Assembly (NCBI GenBank): GCA_035513995.1
Contig: DATKBL010000002.1
Location: forward strand, 1 to 14,882
Length of the DNA: 14,882 bases
Source: DASUTW01 sp035513995
GTDB lineage: Bacteria; Actinomycetota; UBA4738; CALAEC01
Reading direction: 5' to 3'
Each line of letters begins with the position of its first letter. The first letter of the stretch is position 1. This document shows, piece by piece, positions 1 through 7,212 of this stretch. The translations under genes were made by a program, and so were the position numbers. The notes beneath the pieces are model-generated. The model saw nothing but the letters and a program-made list of their open reading frames with translations, was not told where the DNA came from and made no database searches.

Positions 1-711
1 GTGTTCCCCCTGCCGACGATCGGCGAGGAGCTGACGAAGAAGGACATCGACTGGGCTTACTACGCGGCCGAGCCGCACCAGGCCGGATACATCTGGTCGG
101 CGTACAGCTCGATCCCGAACGTCTTCCTGACCGAGCTGTGGGACGAGCACATCTGGCCGGTGGACGAGATCATGGTCGACATCGAGGCCAACGCCCTCCC
201 GCCCGTCACCTGGATCACGCCCAGGTTCCAGCTCTCGGATCACCCCCCCTTCTCCACGGGGCACGCGATGAACTGGGTGACCGACATCATCAACGCGATC
301 ATGCGGAGCGAGATGTGGGAGCGCACCGCGATCTTCATCACGTGGGACGAGTGGGGCGGGTTCTACGACCACGTGGTGCCGCCCGAGGTCGACTCGATCG
401 GCCTGGGGATGCGGGTGCCGATGCTGGTGATCTCGCCCTACGCGAGGAGGGGATACATCGACCACGAGGTCGGGGAGTTCTCCTCGCCGCTGCGCTTCAT
501 CTCCGACAACTGGGACCTCCCCTACCTGAACGAGCGGATCTCGGGAACGCACAACTACGCACATGCCTTCGACTTCGATCAGGGGCCCCGGCCGCCCGAC
601 CCGCTTCCGAGGAAGAAGGGGCTGGTGAGCACGCCCTACGAGTTCCCGGCCGACTACGAAGGCTGGCCCGAGGACGTCGAGATCGACGTGCCCCGGATCC
701 GGGTCAGCTAG
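1..711 (+). CDS. Phosphoesterase family protein (phospholipase C/acid phosphatase type), C-terminal part
   Basis: This is the C-terminal 236 residues of a PF04185-type phosphoesterase, a family of the alkaline phosphatase clan that hydrolyses phosphomonoesters or phospholipid headgroups, usually outside the membrane. Seen: SDHPP at residues 79-83, WDEWGGFYDHVVPP at 115-128 and RVPMLVISPYARRGYID at 138-154, which are the family's conserved C-terminal blocks carrying metal and active-site acids. Family members usually have about 450-550 residues, so about half the protein lies before base 1. The GTG at base 1 is in frame but is most likely an internal codon. There is no membrane segment in the visible part. 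The TAG stop overlaps the TAG of the convergent gene through a shared CTAG (708-711). Family assignment is firm; the substrate is unknown. Confidence 0.88.
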   Translation: MFPLPTIGEELTKKDIDWAYYAAEPHQAGYIWSAYSSIPNVFLTELWDEHIWPVDEIMVDIEANALPPVTWITPRFQLSDHPPFSTGHAMNWVTDIINAIMRSEMWERTAIFITWDEWGGFYDHVVPPEVDSIGLGMRVPMLVISPYARRGYIDHEVGEFSSPLRFISDNWDLPYLNERISGTHNYAHAFDFDQGPRPPDPLPRKKGLVSTPYEFPADYEGWPEDVEIDVPRIRVS

Positions 712-1376
712 CCGTCGGCCAGCCCCTCGAGGGCGCGGGGGAGCCGCATCCCGAGACCGCGGGCGGCGGCCTCCTCCGAGACGCCGACCTCGCCCAGCGC
801 CGTGGCCCACCTGGCGATCGAGCCGCGGACGGGATCTCGGATCAGCTCCAGCGTGGCCTCGGCCGCCTCGACAAGCTCGGAGGCGCCGCCCCCGTCCAGC
901 GAGGAGACCCACGCCGGCGTGTGACACCCGCCGCCTCGGAGCAGGTCTCGATCCTCGGCCGAGGCGACGACGAGCCCGCGCGCGCGGCGGGCCGGATACG
1001 CCGGCCAGCACGCCCCCGGGGACCCCTGGCCCAGGCGTGCGGCCGCGGCCCGCGCCTCGCGCCGGGCCCGAACCGCCACGGGGTCGCCGCGGGCGAGCAT
1101 CGAGGTCACCAGGCGCTGGAGCGAGAGGTCGTGCAGGACGAGGACGCCGGGGATGAGCACGGAGAGGCGCAGGACGTCGGCGAAGGCGGGCTCGTCGGCG
1201 AGCTGGTACACGGCGAGGTCGGCGGTACGCGTCAGGTCGAGCGCGTCCTCGCGCCCGGCGCGGACGAGGCGGGCCCGGTGGCCGGCCTCGTCCAGGAGCG
1301 GAAGGAGGGCCTCGGTGAGGGCGGCCGGCCGCGCGTCCTCGGCCGCGTCCGGGGTGGGGATCGCGATCCGCGCCAT
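708..1376 (-). CDS. Shortened glycosyltransferase-like protein (N-terminal domain only)
   Basis: A 222-residue protein starting MARIAIPTPD. The open frame extends further upstream, but that extension is the antisense of the glycosyltransferase gene. The start used here (1376-1374) overlaps that gene's TGA in an ATGA, implying translational coupling; I see no Shine-Dalgarno sequence. The segment LAVYQLADEPAF (about 54-65) followed by PGVLVLHDLSLQRLV (76-90) resembles the acceptor-side domain of actinobacterial GT4 enzymes, whose usual form is YQLGN...PGVVVLHD...HH. ARGLVVASAEDRD (132-144) matches the end of that domain. The C-terminal donor-binding domain with its EX7E motif, about 180 residues, is absent; about 70 Ala/Glu/Arg-rich residues follow instead. 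It may be a remnant or an accessory partner of the upstream enzyme. That it is a gene is likely; catalytic activity is doubtful. Confidence 0.68.
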   Translation of the reverse strand: MARIAIPTPDAAEDARPAALTEALLPLLDEAGHRARLVRAGREDALDLTRTADLAVYQLADEPAFADVLRLSVLIPGVLVLHDLSLQRLVTSMLARGDPVAVRARREARAAAARLGQGSPGACWPAYPARRARGLVVASAEDRDLLRGGGCHTPAWVSSLDGGGASELVEAAEATLELIRDPVRGSIARWATALGEVGVSEEAAARGLGMRLPRALEGLADG

Positions 1377-2425
1377 CAGGACAGGAGCCGGTCGACGACC
1401 TGGGGCCACGGCGGCACCCGCGATTCGAACGACGCGCGGCCGGCCGCCCCCATCTCCGGCGCCAGGCCCCGGCGGGCCGCCAGCGTCTCGACGCTCTCCG
1501 CGATCGCTTCGGGCTGGGGAGGGGCGATCAGCCCGGTCACGCCTTCCTCTACGAGCTCGAGCGGTCCGCCGCTGTCGGTGAGCGTGATGACCGGTCGGCG
1601 CGCGGCCATCCCCTCCAGCGTCACGTAGCCGAAGTCCTCGTCGAAGGGCCCGTAGTAGACGCCGAGGGCACCACGGTAGAGCTCGAGCAGGCGCTCCAGG
1701 GGCACCGCTCCCTCGAGGATCACCCGGTCCTGGAGGCCGGCCTCCTCGATGCGCGCGCGCAGGGCCGGCTCGTCGAACCCGCCACCGACCAAGACCAAGC
1801 GCACGTCGCTCCTCACGTGCCGCCACGCGTCGATGGCCAGCCGCTGACGTTTGATCGGCTCCAGCCTGCTGGGGAAGAGGAGGTAGTCGCCGTAGCCGTC
1901 GGGCTCCGCCTCGAGCAGCATCTCGCTCACCGACGACCGGTGGTAGAGGGGGTCCGCGGTCATCCCCAGGCTGGTCCGCAGGCGATCAGCGACGTGCGCG
2001 GAGTTGGAGAAGATCCGCTTCGCCTCGCCGAGCGCGAGACGGTCGGCCCGCCAGATCATGTCGCGCACCTCGGCCCCGCCCTCGTGCGGCGAGAGGTCGC
2101 CGAACACCGGGTGGTCCCACAGCTCGTAGGCGGTGCGGTGCTGGTGGATCAGCCACACGATCTTCCGCTCGTGACGAACGAGGTACGCGGGGAACTTCAG
2201 CGCGATCACCAGGTCGATGGGCATGCCGTTGGCCTCGGTCAGGTCGAGGCTCCGCCAGATGCCCATCTGATGGACGATCTCGGAGGGCGGGTACCACTTG
2301 AACGGGACGCCCACGATCTCGACCTCGTGCCCCGCCTCCCGGAGGGCGAGGGCGAGGCTCTCGGTGTGCATCTCGGCCCCGCCCCGGGCGAAGGGGGTCT
2401 GCGCGTGGCACACGGCGATCCGCAT
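1376..2425 (-). CDS. GT4 family glycosyltransferase
   Basis: A 349-residue retaining glycosyltransferase of the GT-B fold, expected to move a sugar from a nucleotide-sugar donor to a surface polysaccharide or lipid-linked acceptor at the inner face of the membrane. Seen: GGAE (15-18) in the N-terminal acceptor domain; SRLEPIKRQ (186-194) with the donor-phosphate-binding Arg187 and Lys192; EDFGYVTLE (263-271), which is the EX7E motif; then a glycine-rich GGPLELVEEGVTGLI. The length is normal for the family and the frame is intact. The start overlaps the upstream stop (ATGA at 2424-2427 read in reverse). A GGAG lies 8 nt ahead of it. It is the only clearly functional enzyme of the minus-strand three-gene operon. 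Sugar and acceptor specificity cannot be predicted. Confidence 0.92.
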   Translation of the reverse strand: MRIAVCHAQTPFARGGAEMHTESLALALREAGHEVEIVGVPFKWYPPSEIVHQMGIWRSLDLTEANGMPIDLVIALKFPAYLVRHERKIVWLIHQHRTAYELWDHPVFGDLSPHEGGAEVRDMIWRADRLALGEAKRIFSNSAHVADRLRTSLGMTADPLYHRSSVSEMLLEAEPDGYGDYLLFPSRLEPIKRQRLAIDAWRHVRSDVRLVLVGGGFDEPALRARIEEAGLQDRVILEGAVPLERLLELYRGALGVYYGPFDEDFGYVTLEGMAARRPVITLTDSGGPLELVEEGVTGLIAPPQPEAIAESVETLAARRGLAPEMGAAGRASFESRVPPWPQVVDRLLS

Positions 2426-3303
2426 CAGCCCGTCTCCGCGCGCAGCACCACGCGACCGCCGGCGGCGACGAGCTCGGTGCGCTCGAACCCCGCGTGCAGC
2501 GCCGCGAGCCTGATCGACTCGGGGTGGGGCGGGGCCTCGCTCCGCGGGCCCGGCGTCGCGGCGTCGTCCTCGGCCGGAGCGGCCAGCTCAACCAGCAGCA
2601 CGCCGCCCCGACCGAGCAGGCGCCGGGCCCGCTCGAGCAGCGGCCCGCGTCCCGAGCCCCGGAGGGTGTCTGCGCCGCGCACGCTGATCACCCGAGGAGG
2701 CTCACCGTCGTACGCCTCGAGGAACGCCGCAGGATCCGACGACGCGAGCTCGACCCGCGCGCCCGTCCCCAGCGTCCGCCAGCCCCACGCATCGAGGCGC
2801 TCGGCGAGCTCGCTCCCCTCGGCCCCGACGTCGATCCAGAGCGGAGCCTCCTCGCCGTCGCCGCGGAGGCTCTCCGCGAGCTGCTCGTACGCGTCGACGG
2901 GGGCGGACGAGAGGGGCATCGGGTCTTGGTGGGCGACGGGCTCCTTGCGCATCGCGTCGATCTCGGCCTCCAGCCGCTCGACCGCCGCCTCCGCGCGCTC
3001 GAGTCGCGCGGCGAGCCCCGCCCCGAGCGAGGCCAGCTCGGCCATGATCGTGCTGTAGCGGCGATGGACGGGGCGCAGCAGGCGGTGCAGGAGCCGCTTC
3101 AGCCACCGCCTCCAGGGCGATCCCCGATGGAGGTCCCACTCGGGGGAAGGCTTGGAGCCGGTCAAGTCGTCTCGGAGGCGCTCGGCGAGGCGATGCAGGG
3201 CGACGCGGAGCTCCTCGGCCGAGCGCTGGGTCCCCGCCTCCTCGGCGCCCGCCCAGTAGAGCTCGCGCTGGAGCGCCTCGAACGCGGTAGCTCGCCTCGT
3301 CAT
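2425..3303 (-). CDS. Degenerate SAM methyltransferase-like protein with coiled coil
   Basis: A 292-residue protein, first gene of the minus-strand operon. The start at 3303 was chosen because GGGGA (3315-3311) lies 7 nt upstream and the longer open frame is the antisense of the divergent promoter region. Residues 1-80 are basic and contain the run RRWLKRLLHRLLRPVHRRY (65-83), a likely membrane-associating stretch. Residues 84-118 form a heptad-like coiled coil. From about 153 there is a Rossmann-like methyltransferase domain: WIDVGAEGSEL (156-166) at motif I, then LLGRGGVLLVELAAP in the place of the usual LRPGGxLxxExPNP, and HPESIRLAALHAGF near the end. The domain order matches methyltransferases found with surface-glycan glycosyltransferases. 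The usual acidic residue after the second strand (GVD) is replaced (TLGTGAR), so SAM binding is uncertain. Operon role: glycan modification or scaffolding. Confidence 0.72.
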   Translation of the reverse strand: MTRRATAFEALQRELYWAGAEEAGTQRSAEELRVALHRLAERLRDDLTGSKPSPEWDLHRGSPWRRWLKRLLHRLLRPVHRRYSTIMAELASLGAGLAARLERAEAAVERLEAEIDAMRKEPVAHQDPMPLSSAPVDAYEQLAESLRGDGEEAPLWIDVGAEGSELAERLDAWGWRTLGTGARVELASSDPAAFLEAYDGEPPRVISVRGADTLRGSGRGPLLERARRLLGRGGVLLVELAAPAEDDAATPGPRSEAPPHPESIRLAALHAGFERTELVAAGGRVVLRAETG

Positions 3304-3310
3304 CGTGTTG

Positions 3311-3315
3311 TCCCC
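3311..3315 (-). promoter_or_regulatory. Ribosome binding site deciding the 3303 start
   Basis: Read on the minus strand this is GGGGA, 7 nt before the ATG at 3303. It supports that start over the more distant in-frame start codon near 3582, which would run the gene through the divergent promoter and the start of the opposite gene. Confidence 0.6.
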
Positions 3316-3336
3316 GCCCGGGTCCGGGCTCGCACC

Positions 3337-3342
3337 ACTATA
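3337..3342 (-). promoter_or_regulatory. Minus-operon -10 box (TATAGT)
   Basis: Read on the minus strand this is TATAGT, a five-of-six match to the -10 consensus in an otherwise very GC-rich gap. Transcription would start near 3330, giving a leader of about 27 nt containing the GGGGA site. No good -35 hexamer lies at 16-19 nt. It is divergent with the promoter of the 3386 gene. Confidence 0.5.
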
Positions 3343-3348
3343 CGGGAC

Positions 3349-3377
3349 TTGCCAAGACGCGCCCCGTGACCTTGAAT
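3349..3377 (+). promoter_or_regulatory. Promoter of the 3386 phosphatase gene, probably leaderless
   Basis: TTGCCA (3349-3354) and TTGAAT (3372-3377) are separated by 17 nt. The expected transcription start is 3384-3386, which coincides with the GTG at 3386. No Shine-Dalgarno sequence precedes that GTG, so a leaderless mRNA is likely. The -35 matches five of six consensus bases and the -10 four of six. Confidence 0.5.
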
Positions 3378-3385
3378 ACCTCGCC

Positions 3386-5050
3386 GTGACCCCTTCCCGG
3401 ATCCTCGCCGGCATGTTCGTGCTGGCCGTCGCCTGCACGGGCGCCCCTGAGATGTCCGACGACCCCACGCCGACCCAGGCGTCCCCGACACCGACGCTCG
3501 CCGAGGGAGAGCCGCTTCCCGTCGCTCGTGGAGAGTTCGCCAGGCTCGCCTGCAACAACCTGCCGCCCGACCAGCTCCACAAGGTCTGGACGGGCTACCA
3601 CCCCGGCCGGGGCGGCGAGCTGCAGTTCATCCCGAAGTTCCCCAATGTGCTGGGCTCCTGGTTCCCGCATTCCGGACCGTGGCCCTACCTCCAGCGCGTG
3701 CCGGTCTTCCTCTACGGGCCCGGCCACATCGCCGAGGTCGGGCGCGTCGAACGGCCGGTCACGGTCGCGGACCTGGCCCCGACCTTCGGCGAGCTCGTCG
3801 GGCACCCGTTCGACGCGCCCGACGGCGAGGTCCTCCGCGAGGCGCTGGCCGAGGGAAGCGATCGGCCGCCCAAGCTGATCCTCACCGTCGTGTGGGACGG
3901 CGGCGGGCGCAACGTGCTGAGCGCCTACCCGAACCGGTGGCCTGTCGTGAAAGGCCTGATCCCGGGCGGCGCCTGGTACGAGGACGCCACGGTGGGCTCC
4001 TCGCCCTCGGTGACCCCCGCGATCCACACCACGATCGGCACCGGCGCCTTCCCCAGGGCGCACGGGATCCTGGACCTCCGCTTCCAGGTCGACGGCGAGC
4101 TGGTCCCGCCCGTGACCCAGGGGCCGCAGTGGTACCTCACCCCGACCCTGGGCGACGTATACGACGCCGCGATGGGGAACGAGCCGCTCGTGGGGATGAT
4201 CGCGACCGAGGCCGCCTTGGGCATGATCGGCCACGGGTCCGACTGGGAGGACGGCGACCGTGACATCGCCCTGGCCCAGCGGGGCGGCGTGTGGTCGCTC
4301 ACGGGCCCCAACGCGGAGATCTTCGAGTTCCCCGACTACGCGGACGAGGCCGGCGACCTCGAGGGCGCGGTGGCCGAGCTCGACGCGGCCGACGGCCAGC
4401 GCGACAACGCCTGGATGGGCGAGCCGATGTTCGACGACCCCGACGACCTCACCCACACGCCCGCCTACTCCGTGTACAACACCGAACTCATCGGAGAGGT
4501 GATCCGGCGCGAGGGGTTCGGGGCCGACGACGTGCCCGACCTCCTCTACGTCAACTACAAGCAGATCGACAAGGTCGGCCACCGCTGGAGCTTCCCCAGC
4601 CCCTTCATGGAGCAGGTCGTCGAGTCGCACGACACGGCGTTCGGCGACCTCGTCGACATCCTCGACCAGGAGGTCGGCGAGGGCGAGTGGGTGATCGCCC
4701 TGACCGCCGATCACGGAGCGACCCCCCAGCCCGACACGACGGGCGCGTTCGTCATCGACAACAAGCGCCTCGTCGACGACCTCCTCGCGGAGTTCGACGA
4801 CGACGACGGCGCGCGGGTCCTCCAGAACCTCCGCGTGACCCAGGGCTGGTTCGACGAGGACGAGTTGGAGCAGAATGGGCACACGATCGAGGACGTCGCC
4901 CGGTGGTTCATGGAGTACACGAAGGGCGACAACGCGGCCGACCCCTCGGCCCTCTCCGCGGAGGAGCGGGACGAGACCGTCTTCTCCGCGGCCTTCCCCG
5001 CCTCGATCCTGGACGGGACCCTGAGGTGCATCCAGGACCTCACGGGGTGA
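3386..5050 (+). CDS. Alkaline phosphatase superfamily lipoprotein with permuted domain order
   Basis: A 554-residue exported lipoprotein expected to hydrolyse phosphomono- or diesters at a two-metal site outside the membrane. The GTG start gives a short signal peptide ending AVAC (Cys17), followed by a Pro/Thr linker (about 27-45). The metal-site residues, inferred from motif order, are Asp171 (VVWDGGG), nucleophile Thr210 (SSPSVTPAIH), Asp395 and His399 (YKQIDKVGH), and Asp442-His443 (LTADHG). Their spacing matches that known for PafA (D305, H309, D352-H353). The last metal His block (PHSG, His95, then RVPVFLYGPG at 104-113 and DLAPTFGELVG at 129-139) lies before the catalytic Asp, whereas in the superfamily it normally lies near the C-terminus; the 111 residues after Asp442-His443 contain no second copy. 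The gene is followed 15 nt later by a membrane protein, probably in the same operon. Monoesterase or diesterase activity cannot be told from sequence. Confidence 0.9.
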   Translation: MTPSRILAGMFVLAVACTGAPEMSDDPTPTQASPTPTLAEGEPLPVARGEFARLACNNLPPDQLHKVWTGYHPGRGGELQFIPKFPNVLGSWFPHSGPWPYLQRVPVFLYGPGHIAEVGRVERPVTVADLAPTFGELVGHPFDAPDGEVLREALAEGSDRPPKLILTVVWDGGGRNVLSAYPNRWPVVKGLIPGGAWYEDATVGSSPSVTPAIHTTIGTGAFPRAHGILDLRFQVDGELVPPVTQGPQWYLTPTLGDVYDAAMGNEPLVGMIATEAALGMIGHGSDWEDGDRDIALAQRGGVWSLTGPNAEIFEFPDYADEAGDLEGAVAELDAADGQRDNAWMGEPMFDDPDDLTHTPAYSVYNTELIGEVIRREGFGADDVPDLLYVNYKQIDKVGHRWSFPSPFMEQVVESHDTAFGDLVDILDQEVGEGEWVIALTADHGATPQPDTTGAFVIDNKRLVDDLLAEFDDDDGARVLQNLRVTQGWFDEDELEQNGHTIEDVARWFMEYTKGDNAADPSALSAEERDETVFSAAFPASILDGTLRCIQDLTG

Positions 5051-5052
5051 GC

Positions 5053-5062
5053 GGGGAGGAGG
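5053..5062 (+). promoter_or_regulatory. Strong ribosome binding site for the 5066 gene
   Basis: GGGGAGGAGG ends 3 nt before the ATG at 5066, within the 15-nt gap after the phosphatase stop. It fixes the start of the membrane protein and is one of the few strong Shine-Dalgarno sequences in the window. Confidence 0.7.
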
Positions 5063-5065
5063 ACC

Positions 5066-7141
5066 ATGAGCACGACGCGTGAGACCACCGAGGTCGAGCC
5101 TCGACGGACCCTGACCCTGCGGGAGCGCTGGGGCGGCGGGGGAGACCTGCTGGGCCGGGCCGGAGCCTGGCTGGCCACCCCGGGGGCCGCCCTGACGGCG
5201 ATCGCCGCCATCGTGCTCGCCATGAGCTGGCAGTTCATCACCGATGCCTCGCGTGCGGTCCCGGCCCTCGACACGGCCTGGTACCAGTGGCGCGTCGAGT
5301 ACCTCCTCGAGAACGACCCCGGCAGCCTGATCGCGATCGAGGGCGCCCGGGGAGCGCTGGCGGGAGGCTACCGCGTGGCCGAGCCCGTGCTCGGGGCGCT
5401 GATGCGCACGGTGGGGGGCGTCGGCGCCTCGGTGCCAACCGTGATCCTGTCGGTGGGCTTCCGCGTCCTCGCGGCCGTGGGGATGGCCGCGTTCGCGTGG
5501 AGGTATCGCCGCAGCTTGACGCTCTACTACCTCACGCTCCTGACCATCCCTCCGCTGTTCATGCTCCAACGGTTCTTCGGGTTCATGGACAACTTCTTCT
5601 CGGTGGCGCTGATGGCCGGCGTGCTCCTGCTGATGGACCGGATGCGCGTCAGCCGCGTCGCGTGGGTCATGGCCACCCTGTTCATGTTCCTCTCCGGCCT
5701 CTCCCACCCCACGACCCTGGCGGTGTTCCTCGTGTCGATGTTCGCGATCGCCGTGTGGCACTTCCTGCGGACGCGCTTCTCGTTCCGGGCCGCCCTCGAC
5801 TCCTACGTCGCGCCGGTGCTGTGGTCGGGGCTCGTCGCGGTGATCGCGATGGTGGCCTTCTGGATGGTGGGGCTGTGGGGACCGGGCGCCGGGCTGAACG
5901 AGGCGGCCGTCCCGCCGCCCCAGGACGTGGACTACTTCGTCAACCGCTCGCTGAATGTGCTCCGCAGCATGTCGCCGCTCACGCTGCTCCCGATCTTCGC
6001 GGTGGGGCTCGTCGCGCTCGTGGTGGCCTGGGTGCGGCGCCAGGAGCGCTTCGAGGAGGTCACGCTGGCGTGGGACCTGCCGCTGGCGGGGATGTTCGGG
6101 TTCCTCCTCGGCGCGGCCTACCCGTACTTCCGGTTCTTCAACGCCACGCTCGGACCGCTGGTGACGGTCGCGGTCGGCTTCGCCACTCTCCTCGCGCTGG
6201 CCCTCCGGTTCACGCGGCGGCCGCTCGCGCAGATCGCGCCCCTCGTCGCGGCGGCCGTGGTCGTGGGGATCCTGCTCACGTGGTGGATCACCGGGTTCGG
6301 GGCGTGGAACCGCGCCGGCACCTGGCTGACCCCCGAGGTCCGGGCGACGGGGGCCGCCGCCGACGCCTACCTCGACGCGGCGGCGGAGGGGACCCAGGCG
6401 GTCTTCGTGGCCGACGCCCGCCCCGACGGCACCGCCGTCCCCTACGGCGAGTACAAGGACGCCGTAAACGGCACCTACGCGGGCCTGGGCGGCGAGCACC
6501 TCGACCGCGTGGCGATCTTCTTCGGCGGCATCGAGGACCTGCGGAACGGCCAGCCCACGACGACCGGCGACGAGATCTACGACGAGCTCTCGCGGGACAG
6601 CTTCGAGGAGGCGAACGCCCTCCTCGAAGACGGGCCGACGGTGGTCTTCATCCCGCTCGTCTACAACGAGGAGACGCCGAACGCGGAGCTGGGACAGGCG
6701 TGCCCCGAATGCGTGTCCCTGACCGACGACGACTTCCTGTTCGTCTCGCCGGACCTCTCCACCGCCCCCCTGAGCGAGGAGGCGATGGAGCGAGCGAGCG
6801 CCGCGGCCGCCGAGGCCCGGGCGTTCGCCGAGAACCCGCCGGGCCCACTGGAGAACGTCGGGGGGACGCTCCTGTCGATCCTGGGCCTCGCGGTGCTCCT
6901 CCTGCTCCCCGGCTGGATCCTCTTCCAGGCCCTGCCGGACCGAGACCCCCTGGAGGGGCTGGCGCTCGTGCCGCTGATGTCGATCGGACTCGTCACGACG
7001 GTCGGCGTCTTCGTGGTGGCGATCACCCGCTCGCCCTACGACGGACTGCTCGGGTGGGTGACCCTGATCGTCGCGGTGGTGGTCGCGGCCGGGTTCCAGG
7101 CCGCGCCGGAACCCCAGACGGAGACGACCGAGGCCCGCTGA
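5066..7141 (+). CDS. Large polytopic membrane protein, GT-C glycosyltransferase-like
   Basis: A 691-residue integral membrane protein. Residues 1-35 are cytoplasmic. TM1 (about 41-57) is followed by an outside loop with LDTAWYQWRVEYLL (68-81), whose Asp69 is placed like the first-loop acid of GT-C enzymes. About eight to nine further hydrophobic segments run to 407. A soluble, acidic, probably extracytoplasmic domain of about 180 residues (about 411-595) has no family I recognise. Three more membrane segments (about 603-625, 635-660, 663-682) close the protein. This topology resembles lipid-phosphate-sugar-dependent transferases, but I do not recognise a specific family and the call is an inference from architecture. 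It follows the phosphatase lipoprotein by 15 nt and is probably co-transcribed. It could instead be an uncharacterised membrane protein with no transferase activity. Confidence 0.65.
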   Translation: MSTTRETTEVEPRRTLTLRERWGGGGDLLGRAGAWLATPGAALTAIAAIVLAMSWQFITDASRAVPALDTAWYQWRVEYLLENDPGSLIAIEGARGALAGGYRVAEPVLGALMRTVGGVGASVPTVILSVGFRVLAAVGMAAFAWRYRRSLTLYYLTLLTIPPLFMLQRFFGFMDNFFSVALMAGVLLLMDRMRVSRVAWVMATLFMFLSGLSHPTTLAVFLVSMFAIAVWHFLRTRFSFRAALDSYVAPVLWSGLVAVIAMVAFWMVGLWGPGAGLNEAAVPPPQDVDYFVNRSLNVLRSMSPLTLLPIFAVGLVALVVAWVRRQERFEEVTLAWDLPLAGMFGFLLGAAYPYFRFFNATLGPLVTVAVGFATLLALALRFTRRPLAQIAPLVAAAVVVGILLTWWITGFGAWNRAGTWLTPEVRATGAAADAYLDAAAEGTQAVFVADARPDGTAVPYGEYKDAVNGTYAGLGGEHLDRVAIFFGGIEDLRNGQPTTTGDEIYDELSRDSFEEANALLEDGPTVVFIPLVYNEETPNAELGQACPECVSLTDDDFLFVSPDLSTAPLSEEAMERASAAAAEARAFAENPPGPLENVGGTLLSILGLAVLLLLPGWILFQALPDRDPLEGLALVPLMSIGLVTTVGVFVVAITRSPYDGLLGWVTLIVAVVVAAGFQAAPEPQTETTEAR

Positions 7142-7147
7142 GCCGCC

Positions 7148-7177
7148 TTGACACCGCGCCTCCGCCGGGGGTACGGT
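7148..7177 (+). promoter_or_regulatory. Promoter of the DUF6504 gene
   Basis: A perfect TTGACA (7148-7153) is followed after 18 nt by TACGGT (7172-7177), which fits the actinobacterial TAnnnT -10 form. Transcription should begin near 7184-7188, directly at the LexA box, so bound LexA would block initiation. Confidence 0.62.
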
Positions 7178-7187
7178 GCTCCCCTGC

Positions 7188-7203
7188 TCGAACATACGTT
7201 CGA
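7188..7203 (+). promoter_or_regulatory. LexA (SOS) box
   Basis: TCGAACATACGTTCGA is a perfect dyad, TCGAAC-N4-GTTCGA, identical in form to the known actinobacterial/mycobacterial LexA operator. It lies across the predicted transcription start and 9 nt before the ATG at 7213. It predicts DNA-damage induction of the downstream gene and is also the strongest lineage marker in the window. Confidence 0.88.
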
Positions 7204-7212
7204 TAGGGTGGG

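Noticed and set aside
138..1628. Plus-strand open frame of 496 codons
   Set aside because: It covers the out-of-frame 3' half of the phosphoesterase and the antisense of the glycosyltransferase genes; low-complexity Arg/Gly/Ala sequence with no family motif.
3304..3582. Longer start for the methyltransferase-like gene
   Set aside because: The extension would cross the divergent promoters and the signal-peptide region of the opposite phosphatase gene. The ATG at 3303 has a Shine-Dalgarno site 7 nt upstream.
3338..7195. Antisense open frame of 1285 codons
   Set aside because: It lies opposite two well-supported genes. Its composition (Arg, Gly, Glu, His-rich repeats without motifs) is typical of antisense frames in high-GC DNA, and it crosses the LexA box region and the divergent promoter.
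7188..7203. The dyad as a transcription terminator
   Set aside because: The stem is only six bases with a four-base centre and no T-tract. It matches the LexA operator exactly and sits at a promoter, not at a gene end with run-off.
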